Origin: CAXMRP01 sp965216515
Lineage (GTDB): Bacteria; Pseudomonadota; Alphaproteobacteria; Rhizobiales; Afifellaceae
Assembly: GCA_965216515.1 (NCBI GenBank)
Contig: OZ244173.1
Location: forward strand, 1,178,001-1,242,000
Length of the DNA stretch: 64,000 bases
Reading direction: 5' to 3'
Shown here piece after piece: positions 1 to 8,017 of this stretch (the stretch's first letter is position 1; every line of letters starts with the position of its first letter). Under the pieces are notes generated by a model that did not search any database, was not told the origin of the DNA, and worked only from the letters and a program-made list of their open reading frames with translations. Made by a program: the position numbers and the translations under genes.

Positions 1-625
1 GCAGCCGAACCGCCGGCGGATTGGCCAGCACCAGCCGCGCCGAAGCCACGCCGGCAAGGACGAGGCCGAACCAGGGAAAAAGCGGCACATAGTCTGCGGC
101 CGGCGGCGGCGCCGGCGACAGGCCCAGCCAGAGAAATCCCGGCGCCGCGAAGGTCGCAGACGTCGCCATCACCGGCAAAACCGATGCAATCACCGCAGCG
201 CCGATGACCACGGCAAGCGGTCGGCGCAAAAACGGCAACGCCAGGACACTGGCCAGCGCGATATGATGCAGGATCCCGAACCGCACGAAAAATCCCGGAA
301 ACACGAACCAGGTCGCAATGGTGACGGCGCACGCCGCCGCCACCACGATCGCCAGCCGGCGAAAAAACCGGCGCCAGCGGATCGCCATGCCGTGGGCGAG
401 GACAAGGCTGACCCCAACAAGAAACAGGAACGAACCGGCGATCAGCCTGGCGAACAGGCGCCAACCCGGATCGCCCGCGACATCCATGCCGTGAAAACCG
501 AAATGACCCAGGTCCCACGAAAAGTGGTAGACCGCCATCGCAGCAAGCGCGGCGCCGCGCGCCATGTCGACGACGCGCAGGCGGGGCACCGGTTGCCGCG
601 CCCCCACCGTGCCGGTCAGCCCCAT
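1..625 (-). CDS. DUF1624 / heparan-alpha-glucosaminide N-acetyltransferase-like membrane protein (3' end missing)
   Basis: The frame is open from an ATG at 625 to the left edge, so about 208 N-terminal residues are present and the C-terminus is outside the window. The start reads MGLTGTVGARQPVPRLRVVD, then MARGAALAAMAVYHFSWDLG. The Asp, the ARG and the YHFSWDL block are typical of the DUF1624/COG3503 family of multi-pass membrane proteins related to the eukaryotic lysosomal N-acetyltransferase. Several hydrophobic segments follow, with short basic loops such as RWRRFFRR. The substrate in bacteria is unknown. The gene lies 102 bp downstream of leuA on the same strand and may be co-transcribed with it. 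An in-frame GTG at 646 is a possible earlier start; neither start has a clear Shine-Dalgarno (SD) sequence. Confidence 0.72.
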   Translation of the reverse strand, partial: MGLTGTVGARQPVPRLRVVDMARGAALAAMAVYHFSWDLGHFGFHGMDVAGDPGWRLFARLIAGSFLFLVGVSLVLAHGMAIRWRRFFRRLAIVVAAACAVTIATWFVFPGFFVRFGILHHIALASVLALPFLRRPLAVVIGAAVIASVLPVMATSATFAAPGFLWLGLSPAPPPAADYVPLFPWFGLVLAGVASARLVLANPPAVRL

Positions 626-727
626 GGCCGAGCCCGGATCGACCACTGGCAGATTACCGGCGGCAACCGGCAAGGCAGGAATGCCGAAACCGCTGTCCGG
701 CCGGCATCCCCGCTTCGCAAATCGCGC

Positions 728-2296
728 TCACACCGCCTGCAACGCATCGGCCGGAGCCCGCGACTGTCTGGCGATATGCTTGTTGAGCGCCGAAACATAG
801 GCCCGGGCCGATGCGACCATCGTATCGGTATCGGCGCCACGCCCGGTCACCGAGGTGCCGTCATGCTCCAGGCGCACCGACACTTCCGCCTGGGCGTCCG
901 TGCCGCCGGTCACCGCATGCACGTCATAGAGCGACAATTGCGCCTCATGCGGCACAATGGCCCTGATGGCATTGAATAGCGCGTCCACCGGCCCGTCGCC
1001 GATTTCTTCGCGTGTCTCGTGCCGGCCATCGATGTCGAGCGTCATGGTCGCCTTTTGCGGCCCGCCGGTTCCGGCGATGACCGTCAGCGCAACCACCTTG
1101 ATATGATCGTGAGCGGTCGCCATCTCGTCATCGACCAGCGCCTCGATATCTTCATCGAAAACATGCTTTTTCTTGTCGGCGAGATCCTTGAACCGGCGAA
1201 AAGCATCGGCAAGCGCATTGTCGCCCAGTTCATAGCCCAGTTCCGCCAGCTTTTCGCGGAAGGCATGCCGGCCGGAATGCTTGCCCATGACCAGCGATGT
1301 CGCTTTCACCCCGACATCTTCCGGCCGCATGATCTCATAGGTATCGGCGTTTTTCAGCATGCCGTCCTGGTGAATGCCGCTTTCGTGCGCAAAGGCATTC
1401 TTGCCGACAATGGCCTTGTTGTACTGAACCGGAAACGCGGAGACCGCAGAGACCAGTTTCGATGCCCGCATCAGGTAGGTCGGATCGATATCGCAATATT
1501 GCGGGATCAGGTCGGACCGGGTTTTGAGCGCCATGACCACCTCTTCCAGCGGCGCATTGCCGGCGCGCTCGCCGAGCCCGTTGATCGTGCATTCGATCTG
1601 GCGGGCGCCACCGGCCACGCCGGCCAGGGAATTGGCAACCGCAAGACCCAGATCGTCGTGGCAATGGACGGAGAAAGTCACCGCATCGGCGCCGGGGACA
1701 TCCGCGATCATCGTCTCAAACATGGACCTGTGTTCGTCCGGCAGCGCGTAGCCCACGGTGTCCGGCAGGTTGATCGTCGTCGCACCTGCCTTGATCGCCG
1801 CCTCTACACAGCGCTTCAGATAGTCGATTGGTGTGCGGGTCGCATCCATCGCCGACCACTCCACGTCATCGATCAGGTTTCGTGCCTGTGTCACCGTCGC
1901 GGTGATGATGGCCAACACCTCCTCCTGGTCTTTTCGCATCTGGTGGGCGAGATGAATTGGCGAGGTGGAAACGAACGTATGGATGCGGCCCCGCCTGGCA
2001 TGCCGCACCGCCTCCCCGGCCCTGTCGATATCGGCAGGAATGGCGCGGGCCAATCCGGCGACGACGGCGTTTTTGGTGGCTTTGGCGATCTCACAAACCG
2101 CCTCGAAATCACCGTCCGAAGCAATCGGAAATCCTGCCTCGATAATGTCCACGCCCATCGTGTCCAGAAGTTCGGCGACCTCGATTTTTTCTTCCAGCCG
2201 CATTGTGGCGCCGGGCGATTGCTCGCCATCGCGCAGCGTGGTGTCGAAGATAACGACGCGGTCCTGGTTGGAGCGGGTTTCTGTCTCGGTATTCAT
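728..2296 (-). CDS. leuA: 2-isopropylmalate synthase
   Basis: LeuA condenses 2-ketoisovalerate with acetyl-CoA, the first committed step of leucine synthesis. The 522-residue length matches the bacterial long form. The HMGL-like TIM barrel begins with FDTTLRDGEQSPG (residues 17-29), which holds the metal-binding Asp. Further on come the HCHDDLGLAVAN metal-binding motif, GLGERAGNAPLEEVVMAL, and HESGIHQDGMLKN. The last ~130 residues, with the segment GGTDAQAEVSVRLEHDG, are the C-terminal regulatory (leucine feedback) domain. The SD AAGGA at 2304-2308 sits 7 nt before the ATG. A leucine-rich leader peptide lies just upstream at 2421-2528, so expression is probably attenuated by leucine supply. 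Confidence 0.97.
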   Translation of the reverse strand: MNTETETRSNQDRVVIFDTTLRDGEQSPGATMRLEEKIEVAELLDTMGVDIIEAGFPIASDGDFEAVCEIAKATKNAVVAGLARAIPADIDRAGEAVRHARRGRIHTFVSTSPIHLAHQMRKDQEEVLAIITATVTQARNLIDDVEWSAMDATRTPIDYLKRCVEAAIKAGATTINLPDTVGYALPDEHRSMFETMIADVPGADAVTFSVHCHDDLGLAVANSLAGVAGGARQIECTINGLGERAGNAPLEEVVMALKTRSDLIPQYCDIDPTYLMRASKLVSAVSAFPVQYNKAIVGKNAFAHESGIHQDGMLKNADTYEIMRPEDVGVKATSLVMGKHSGRHAFREKLAELGYELGDNALADAFRRFKDLADKKKHVFDEDIEALVDDEMATAHDHIKVVALTVIAGTGGPQKATMTLDIDGRHETREEIGDGPVDALFNAIRAIVPHEAQLSLYDVHAVTGGTDAQAEVSVRLEHDGTSVTGRGADTDTMVASARAYVSALNKHIARQSRAPADALQAV

Positions 2297-2420
2297 TGTC
2301 GGATCCTTCTCTGGTCCGGCCGCGGTGTGACGGCGCGGAACTGGATTTCAATCAGGCTTTTGTTCATCCCCTGAATGCCCGCCCTGTGCGGCCTGCCAGA
2401 CAGGCCCGGACTGTCGGCGC

Positions 2421-2528
2421 TCAGGGGCGCCTAAGGAGAAGGAGTGCGCCTGCCGGCAAGCAGCCAGGCGCCATCGGCCGCGCGTGGCGGGCCGGCAGAG
2501 TTTCGGACGTGACGGTCAGAGACAACAT
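2421..2528 (-). CDS. leuA leader peptide (35 codons, Leu run)
   Basis: This short frame lies 124 bp upstream of leuA on the same strand. It starts MLSLTVTSET and ends PAGALLLLRRP before TGA. Four consecutive Leu codons (CTC CTT CTC CTT, 2433-2444) sit five codons before the stop, the usual layout of an amino-acid attenuation leader. An internal in-frame ATG would give a 17-residue version starting MAPGCLP; I cannot tell which start is used. Downstream are an inverted repeat CCTGCCAGACAGG on the plus strand near 2392-2404 and a longer one pairing CCCCTGA with TCAGGGG. I see no U-tract terminator, so control may act on leuA translation instead. A possible promoter is TTGGTA/GATATC with a 17-nt spacer, just upstream. 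Confidence 0.6.
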   Translation of the reverse strand: MLSLTVTSETLPARHARPMAPGCLPAGALLLLRRP

Positions 2529-2621
2529 GGCGATGCCTGATATCGTATCCTGACGTGTATTTACCAAACCAGTGGTGAATGCGCAATTAATCCGGGCACC
2601 CGATCGGCTTGCATCGCCGGC

Positions 2622-3539
2622 TCAGGCAAACAGCGTCCCCTCCGCCACCTTGACCGCCTGCCCGCCGATACGGACAGCGGCGATGGAACGGCCTTCGATT
2701 ACGATTTCCAGGCGGATAAGCGATGGCCGACCCATCTCGTACCCCTGCTCGATCAACAGCACATGTGTGCCCGCGGTCAGCGCATCGAAATCATGGACGG
2801 CGCCTGAAAACGCCGCAGCCGCAGATCCCGTCGCCGGATCTTCGCCGACCCCGCCGACTGGGCTGAACATACGGGCGCGGAAGGCATGGTCATGCCCCTC
2901 CGTCTCCCGCGTATAGACATAGACCAGACCGCCACCGGGTTTGCCTTTGCGATCGAACGCCGCCTGCCAATGCTGGTATCGCGCCGAGCAGGCCGCCAAT
3001 GCCGCGATATTGGCAACGGGAATCATGCAGAACGGCACCCCGGCGGACCACACCGTCGGCCTGTGGTTTTCGAACCCGATTTGCTCCGGCTCCAGGCCGA
3101 GTGCGGCGGCAATCTCCGTCTTGGCGCCGGTCGTTCCGTCCGGTTCGGGCAGCCTGGGGATGTCGAATTCGGCAAATCCGAAATCGGGCAACAGCTTCAC
3201 CCCGCAACGCACGGCGCCGATATTTTCCTCAAGCACGATCACCGCGTCCATTTCCCGCTCCACCGGGCCGAAGCGTTCGCCGGCAAGGCAGATCGCCGTT
3301 CCCACTGTGGGGTGGCCGGCAAACGGCATTTCATAGGTCGGTGTGAAGATGCGAATCCGGGCCGAGTGGTTCTCGGAGTCTGCGGGCAGCACAAACACGG
3401 TCTCCGACAGGTTGAATTCCGCCGCGATCGCCTGCATGCCCGCTGTCTCAAGGCCATCACCGTCCAGAACGACGGCCAGCGGATTGCCGGCAAGGGGATC
3501 AGCGGTGAAAACATCGAATATCTGATAGCGTCTGGCCAT
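2622..3539 (-). CDS. PhzF family isomerase/epimerase-like protein
   Basis: A 305-residue protein starting MARRYQIFDVFTADPLAGNP. The open frame extends further upstream, but the family begins right at this MARRY(x)IFDVF segment, so the ATG at 3539 was chosen. The two-fold diaminopimelate-epimerase-like fold is indicated by LSETVFVL near residue 45, which holds the catalytic Glu of PhzF proteins, by EMPFAGHPTVGTA, and by GVGEDPATGSAAAAFSGA in the second half. PhzF members act in phenazine synthesis, but most chromosomal homologues have no known substrate, and there are no phenazine genes nearby. It starts 29 bp downstream of the antiporter gene and is probably in its operon. Confidence 0.85.
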   Translation of the reverse strand: MARRYQIFDVFTADPLAGNPLAVVLDGDGLETAGMQAIAAEFNLSETVFVLPADSENHSARIRIFTPTYEMPFAGHPTVGTAICLAGERFGPVEREMDAVIVLEENIGAVRCGVKLLPDFGFAEFDIPRLPEPDGTTGAKTEIAAALGLEPEQIGFENHRPTVWSAGVPFCMIPVANIAALAACSARYQHWQAAFDRKGKPGGGLVYVYTRETEGHDHAFRARMFSPVGGVGEDPATGSAAAAFSGAVHDFDALTAGTHVLLIEQGYEMGRPSLIRLEIVIEGRSIAAVRIGGQAVKVAEGTLFA

Positions 3540-3568
3540 TGCCCCCAGCTCCGGTTGGATCCCAGGTC

Positions 3569-4813
3569 CTAGCGGATCACCGTCTTTTCGACCACGGACT
3601 GAATTGTCAGGCCCTGAACGATAATGGAAAAGATAACGATGACATAGGTCGCCAGCAGAATGGGCGGCTTGGCCGCCACGGCCGGAAGCGACAACGCCAG
3701 GGCCACCGATATGCCGCCGCGCAATCCGCCCCATGTCAGGACCGGGATCGCCCCAGCAGTGAAGTCCATTCGCAACGACAGGAGATAGATCGGCACCGAC
3801 ACGGCAATAAGCCGGGCGGCCAGGACCAGCGGCACCGATGCGACCGCCAGCCAGCCGAGCGAAGCATCGATTTGCACAATCAGCACCTCCAGGCCGATCA
3901 GCAGGAACAGCACCGAATTGAGGATCTCGTCGATCACGGTCCAGAAATCGAAGAGGTAGCGCCGCGTTTCCTCGCTCATCGCCGTTTTCGCGCCGCGATT
4001 GCCGACAAACAGCCCGGCAATGACGACGGCGATCGGCCCGGACATGTGAAACCGCAGGGCGATCGCATAAAGCGCCGAAACCAGGGCAAGCGTGATCAGG
4101 ATTTCGATGGAGTAATTGTCGATCGCGCGGATGGCACGAACGATAACGGCCCCGGCCACGAGGCCGAGCAGGCCGCCGCCGCCCGCTTCCACCACGAACA
4201 CTTCCGCCGCGTGCGCCACATCCATGCCGCCCTCCCCGGCGGCAAGCGCCAGAAGCACGGCAAAGAGCACGACGCCGACACCATCGTTGAACAGGCTTTC
4301 GCCGGCGATCTTGACTTCAAGGCTCTCAGGTACGCGCACCGATTTCAGCAATGACAACACCGCAACCGGATCGGTGGGCGAGATCAGCGCGCCGAACACA
4401 AGCGCCCAGATCAACGGCATGTCGACGCCGAAGACACCGGCCAGCCACCAGAAGCCACATCCGACGATGGCTGTCGACAGGCAGACCCCGAATGTCGCCA
4501 TGGCCCCCACGGCATATTTCCGATCGGCCAGCGCATGAATATCGACATGCAGGGAACCGGCGAACAAAAGAAAGGCCAGCATGCCCTGCATCAGGGTCCG
4601 CGAGAAATCGATCTCGCTGACCGCCGCCGAAATCGTTTCCTCCATGTTTGATGCCGGCACCAGCCAATCGAAAGCGATCAATGCCAGCGAGGCGACCAGC
4701 GCCATCACCAAAAGCCCGATCGTGTGAGGAAGGCGGACGAAGAGATGGTTGATCCAGCCGAAAAACGCCGACAGCGCCAGCAACAGCGCAATGATTTCAA
4801 GCAGCGACAGCAC
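3569..4813 (-). CDS. CPA1 family Na+/H+ antiporter (NhaP-like)
   Basis: A 414-residue, very hydrophobic integral membrane protein with about 12 transmembrane segments, starting MLSLLEIIALLLALSAFFGW. Family motifs are ISPTDPVAVLSLLKS and the ion-binding GESLFNDGVGVVLF; the Asn-Asp pair is characteristic of electroneutral CPA1 exchangers. WGGLRGGISVALALSLP near the C-terminus is also typical. It would exchange cytoplasmic Na+ (or K+) for protons across the inner membrane. There is no long cytoplasmic C-terminal domain, which separates it from NhaP2/RCK-type relatives. The phzF-like gene follows after 29 bp. Confidence 0.93.
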   Translation of the reverse strand: MLSLLEIIALLLALSAFFGWINHLFVRLPHTIGLLVMALVASLALIAFDWLVPASNMEETISAAVSEIDFSRTLMQGMLAFLLFAGSLHVDIHALADRKYAVGAMATFGVCLSTAIVGCGFWWLAGVFGVDMPLIWALVFGALISPTDPVAVLSLLKSVRVPESLEVKIAGESLFNDGVGVVLFAVLLALAAGEGGMDVAHAAEVFVVEAGGGGLLGLVAGAVIVRAIRAIDNYSIEILITLALVSALYAIALRFHMSGPIAVVIAGLFVGNRGAKTAMSEETRRYLFDFWTVIDEILNSVLFLLIGLEVLIVQIDASLGWLAVASVPLVLAARLIAVSVPIYLLSLRMDFTAGAIPVLTWGGLRGGISVALALSLPAVAAKPPILLATYVIVIFSIIVQGLTIQSVVEKTVIR

Positions 4814-4899
4814 CGATCACATCCGCCTTTTTTTCCGACGCCCTGCGCCCGCAGCCCCATCCGATAATGCCAACAGCGGCATTCGGCAACGTCAACGAA

Positions 4900-4939
4900 A
4901 CCTTAATCCCATGGGTCGGGATTTTAAGGTCTCGTTAGG
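4900..4939. promoter_or_regulatory. imperfect inverted repeat and CtrA-like half-site pair upstream of the repeat protein
   Basis: The intergenic region 4814-5001 contains an inverted repeat in which CCTTAA and TCCC on the left pair with GGGA and TTAAGG on the right, a TT interrupting the right arm. Directly after it comes TTAA-N7-TTAGG (4924-4939), one base away from the TTAA-N7-TTAA core recognised by the alphaproteobacterial response regulator CtrA. Either could control the downstream secreted protein. This is motif reading only. Confidence 0.3.
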
Positions 4940-4980
4940 AAATCGCCTTTTTTTCGTTGTTATGATCGGGTCAGGATCAC

Positions 4981-6267
4981 ATGCAAGAGGCTTCGGACCC
5001 CATGAGGAAATTTCACAAACGAATGCTCGCCCTGACAGCGGCGAGCACGATGATCGTAACCGGCGCTGTGATGCCGGATACCGATCTTTCATTCACCGGA
5101 TTTGGCGCCGACCAGGCCTACGCCGGCAACGGCAACGGCAACGGCGGTGGCAATGGCAACGGCGGTGGCAACGGCAACGGCGGTGGCAACGGCAACGGCG
5201 GTGGCAAGGGCGGCGGCGGCAGTGTTTCATCCGGCGGCGGCTCCTCTTCCGCAGGGTTCAGCGGCGGCGGCGGCGGCGGGAAATCCAGGGGAAAGGGCAA
5301 CGGCGTATTCAAGAACCTGTTCGGCGGCGGCAAGGCCACAGCCAAGTCAAACAGGGGAAATTCCGGCGGACCGGCAACCAAGGTTGGCAAGGCCTTCGGC
5401 AAGGCGGCCAAATCCACTGGTAATTTTGTGACCAAACTGACAGGCCAGGACAAGAAGGCATCGAAAGCGCCGGTGGTCAAAGCCAAAGCCAGTGCCAATG
5501 CCGGTGCCAACGGCAATGCGACGCCGAAGACCAAGCCCAAGGACATGATGGCCGCAGGCTTTCACCCAAGCGATTTCAAGGGCGGGCTGATGGGCGTCAT
5601 GATGGCCAACATCAACGGCAACATGAACTCCAGCATCAATTCCGTGCACGGCAAGGCGCGCGAGTGGATGGCGGCGGCCGGATACGCCGACTACTTTGAG
5701 GAGCAGGCGACCGCGGCCGAAGCGATGAGCGAGGCGTACAACACCGAAGGCGTGGCCGATGCGCTTTCGGAATATGAAACCGCGGTATCGGAGCTGGATG
5801 ACACGGCGGAAACCTACGAGGACGACCTCCAGGCTGCCAAGGACGCGCTCGCCGAGGCTTTGGCCGGCACCGATCTTTCCGCGGAAGACGCGGCGACTGT
5901 TTACGAACAGACGGTCGCAGCCGTTGAAGACGGGCAGACGGTTGAGGATCTCATAGACGGCGTCGAGACGGCCGCAGCGGATCTCAGAGAGGATGCCGAC
6001 GAGGCACAGGCGGAATCAGAAGCTCTCTTCGAAGCGATCACGGGTGGCAAAACACCTTATGGTGACGGCACGATTCCCGACTATGTGGAAACGGTCCTGA
6101 CCGACAAGGACGAAGCCTGGACCGACATCTATGATACCGGCGCAGAAGAGGCCGCTGCCGACATCGAAGCCGACGCCGAAGCCGGCGGCGAAGAGGAAGA
6201 GGTCGCCGAAGCCGACGAACCTGTCCAGCTTCGCGACGGCAGTGGCGAAGAGGTGATCGTCCAGTAG
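4981..6267 (+). CDS. secreted Gly/Asn repeat protein with acidic Ala-rich C-terminus, function unknown
   Basis: I do not recognise a characterised family. The frame opens at ATG 4981, but an ATG at 5002 (MRKFHKRMLALTAASTMIVT) gives a cleaner signal peptide with SD AAGAGG 11 nt upstream. A cleavage site is plausible after ADQAYA. Then comes a low-complexity block of NGNGGG units (residues ~50-75), a Gly/Ser stretch, and a basic Lys/Ala/Gly-rich stretch with FKNLFGGGK. The central region (~190-235) looks folded, with GFHPSDFKGGLMGVMMANIN. The last ~190 residues are rich in Ala, Glu and Asp, probably helical, and strongly acidic. The protein thus has a basic middle and an acidic tail. It stands alone on the plus strand with a strong terminator behind it. 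A cell-surface or periplasmic role is an inference. Confidence 0.7.
   Translation: MQEASDPMRKFHKRMLALTAASTMIVTGAVMPDTDLSFTGFGADQAYAGNGNGNGGGNGNGGGNGNGGGNGNGGGKGGGGSVSSGGGSSSAGFSGGGGGGKSRGKGNGVFKNLFGGGKATAKSNRGNSGGPATKVGKAFGKAAKSTGNFVTKLTGQDKKASKAPVVKAKASANAGANGNATPKTKPKDMMAAGFHPSDFKGGLMGVMMANINGNMNSSINSVHGKAREWMAAAGYADYFEEQATAAEAMSEAYNTEGVADALSEYETAVSELDDTAETYEDDLQAAKDALAEALAGTDLSAEDAATVYEQTVAAVEDGQTVEDLIDGVETAAADLREDADEAQAESEALFEAITGGKTPYGDGTIPDYVETVLTDKDEAWTDIYDTGAEEAAADIEADAEAGGEEEEVAEADEPVQLRDGSGEEVIVQ
5131..5202 (+). repeat. 18-bp tandem repeat, four copies, encoding NGNGGG-type units
   Basis: Four head-to-tail copies of GGCAACGGCAACGGCGGT at 5131-5148, 5149-5166, 5167-5184 and 5185-5202. 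The second copy has a single C-to-T change in its first AAC codon. Each unit encodes Gly-Asn-Gly-Asn-Gly-Gly. Near-identity at the DNA level suggests recent expansion, and the copy number could vary between strains. Confidence 0.9.
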
Positions 6268-6311
6268 TTCGCCACAGCTTTCGCTGTCGAACGATCCACG
6301 GACATGAAAAC

Positions 6312-6341
6312 GGAAAGCCCCGCCAGTTGGCGGGGCTTTCC
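6312..6341. terminator. bidirectional intrinsic terminator
   Basis: A perfect 13-bp stem (GGAAAGCCCCGCC, loop AGTT, GGCGGGGCTTTCC) lies between two convergent genes, the plus-strand repeat protein (stop 6267) and minus-strand ilvC (stop 6392). The A-rich and T-rich ends of the stem supply a short T tract in both directions. Confidence 0.85.
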
Positions 6342-6391
6342 TGCTTTCAACGCCGATGGGTGCGCAAGCCGTACGGCCTTCGCCCGGGCAC

Positions 6392-7411
6392 TCAGTTCTT
6401 TTCCTTGTCCACGAGCTGGTTGGCGGCGATCCACGGCATCATCCCCCGCAATTTGGCGCCGACATCCTCGATCGGATGGGCGTCGTTGACCCGCCGCGTC
6501 GCCTTGAATTTCGGCTGCCCGGCCCGGCATTCGCGGATCCACTCGGATGTGAATGCGCCGGTCTGGATATCTTTCAGGATCCGGCGCATTTCCGCCCGCG
6601 TCTCCTCGGTGATGATTCGCGGACCGCTTTCATACTCGCCGAACTCCGCAGTGTTGGAGATCGAGTAATTCATGTTGGCGATGCCGCCCTCATAGATCAG
6701 GTCAACGATCAGCTTGACCTCGTGCAGACACTCGAAATAGGCCATTTCCGGCGCGTAGCCGGCTTCGGTCAGCGTCTCGTAGCCGGCCCGGATCAGCTCC
6801 ACTAGGCCGCCGCATAACACCACCTGCTCACCGAACAGGTCGGTCTCGCATTCTTCCTTGAAGGTCGTTTCGATGACGCCGGAACGCCCGCCGCCGATCG
6901 CGCACGCATAGGAAAGCGCCAGATCATGGGCATTGCCGGTGGCATCCTGGTCGATCGCGATCAGCGTCGGCACGCCGCCGCCCTTCTGATACTCCCCGCG
7001 CACCGTATGGCCCGGCCCCTTGGGCGCAATCATCACGACATCGATCCCCGACCCCGGCTCGATCAGCTTGTAGTGGACATTGAGACCGTGCGCGAATGCG
7101 ATTGCCGCCCCGTCGCGAATATTGCCGGCGATATGGTCCGCCCAGATATCGGCCTGCAGTTCGTCCGGTGCCGCCATCATAATCAGATCGGCCCAGGCCG
7201 CCACATCGGCAACGCTCTTGACCGGGAAACCCGAGGCTTCCGCCTTGGCCGCCGAACCGGAGCCGGCACGCAGGCCGATCGCCACCTCCTTGACGCCGGA
7301 ATCCTTCAGATTCATGGCATGAGCATGGCCCTGGCTTCCGAAGCCGACAATGGCGACCTTGCGATCCTTGATCAGGTTCACATCGGCGTCGCGGTCGTAA
7401 TAAACGCGCAT
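6392..7411 (-). CDS. ilvC: ketol-acid reductoisomerase
   Basis: IlvC converts 2-acetolactate or 2-aceto-2-hydroxybutyrate to the dihydroxy acid using NADPH and Mg2+, the second step of valine and isoleucine synthesis. The 339-residue length is that of class I enzymes. The Rossmann motif VAIVGFGSQGHAHA is at residues 19-32, and the cofactor loop IGLRAGSGSAAKAE follows. The knotted C-terminal domain carries the metal-binding CETDLFGEQVVLCGG and FECLHEVKLIVDLIYEGG. The SD is AAGGAAGGA about 10 nt upstream. A long GC-rich inverted repeat lies in the leader. Unlike in many relatives, ilvC is separated from ilvBH by about 4 kb of unrelated genes. Confidence 0.98.
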   Translation of the reverse strand: MRVYYDRDADVNLIKDRKVAIVGFGSQGHAHAMNLKDSGVKEVAIGLRAGSGSAAKAEASGFPVKSVADVAAWADLIMMAAPDELQADIWADHIAGNIRDGAAIAFAHGLNVHYKLIEPGSGIDVVMIAPKGPGHTVRGEYQKGGGVPTLIAIDQDATGNAHDLALSYACAIGGGRSGVIETTFKEECETDLFGEQVVLCGGLVELIRAGYETLTEAGYAPEMAYFECLHEVKLIVDLIYEGGIANMNYSISNTAEFGEYESGPRIITEETRAEMRRILKDIQTGAFTSEWIRECRAGQPKFKATRRVNDAHPIEDVGAKLRGMMPWIAANQLVDKEKN

Positions 7412-7438
7412 TCTTCAAGTCCTTCCTTGATCCGGTGG

Positions 7439-7485
7439 CCCCGGGCGGGCGCCCTGTGTGATAGGTCCGGCGCACCGCCCCGGGG
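7439..7485. promoter_or_regulatory. GC-rich inverted repeat in the ilvC 5' region
   Basis: CCCCGGGCGG (7439-7448) pairs with CCGCCCCGGGG (7475-7485) with one bulged C, about 27-74 nt before the ilvC start. There is no U tract in the direction of ilvC. It could be a Rho-independent-like stop for the upstream DUF2269 operon or a structured ilvC leader. No leader peptide rich in branched-chain residues was found here. Confidence 0.35.
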
Positions 7486-7549
7486 CGCCGGCGAAGAAGT
7501 CCGCCGCGTTCTAGCCGCCCGCGGGATCAAGGGCAATGGGGGAGAGGAA

Positions 7550-8014
7550 CTAGAAGCCTGGCTTGGCGATCATCAGCCAGAACACCCCCAACAACGCGGC
7601 AAATGCCGGCCAGCCAAGCCAAAACCAAATCCGCATCGATCGCCGGATATCCGCCGGAAAATCGCCCGCGGCATTTGCAATGCTTGCAAGTCGCGATTTG
7701 ACACGAAGCTGGAGCACGACAACCGGCACCCAGCACGCGAGCGCCAGCGCATAAAGAACATAGGCCGCCAAGAGCCAGGAGTCCCAAAGGCTCCAGCCGC
7801 CCTCGATCGCAAGCAGGATGCCGCTGGCCGGCTGAACCAGGCCCGAAGGCAGCGTGAACAGCCAGTCTGCCAGCACCGTGATGCCAGCGGCGGAACGCAA
7901 TCCGGCAACGCTGCCGGAGCGATAGGCCATCCACATGTGAAACGCCGTGCCGAGGCCGGTTCCGAACAGCACGGTGCTGGAGATGATATGTACCCACTTC
8001 AGAAGTTCAAACAT
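7550..8014 (-). CDS. DUF2269 family integral membrane protein
   Basis: A 154-residue protein with four hydrophobic segments. It starts MFELLKWVHIISSTVLFGTG, the conserved opening of the DUF2269/COG5528 family (K-x-x-H-I-x-x-x-x-x-F-G-x-G-x-G). Near the end is RIWFWLGWPAFAALLGVFWL. Conserved His and Trp residues hint at a membrane redox or ligand role, but the family has no established function. It begins 3 bp after the SDR-DoxX fusion stop and is almost certainly in that operon. Confidence 0.85.
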   Translation of the reverse strand: MFELLKWVHIISSTVLFGTGLGTAFHMWMAYRSGSVAGLRSAAGITVLADWLFTLPSGLVQPASGILLAIEGGWSLWDSWLLAAYVLYALALACWVPVVVLQLRVKSRLASIANAAGDFPADIRRSMRIWFWLGWPAFAALLGVFWLMIAKPGF

Positions 8015-8017
8015 GGC

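Noticed and set aside
263..979. 238-codon plus-strand frame at the left edge
   Set aside because: It is antisense to the DUF1624 protein and the end of leuA, with a composition that is mostly Arg, His, Gly and Asp.
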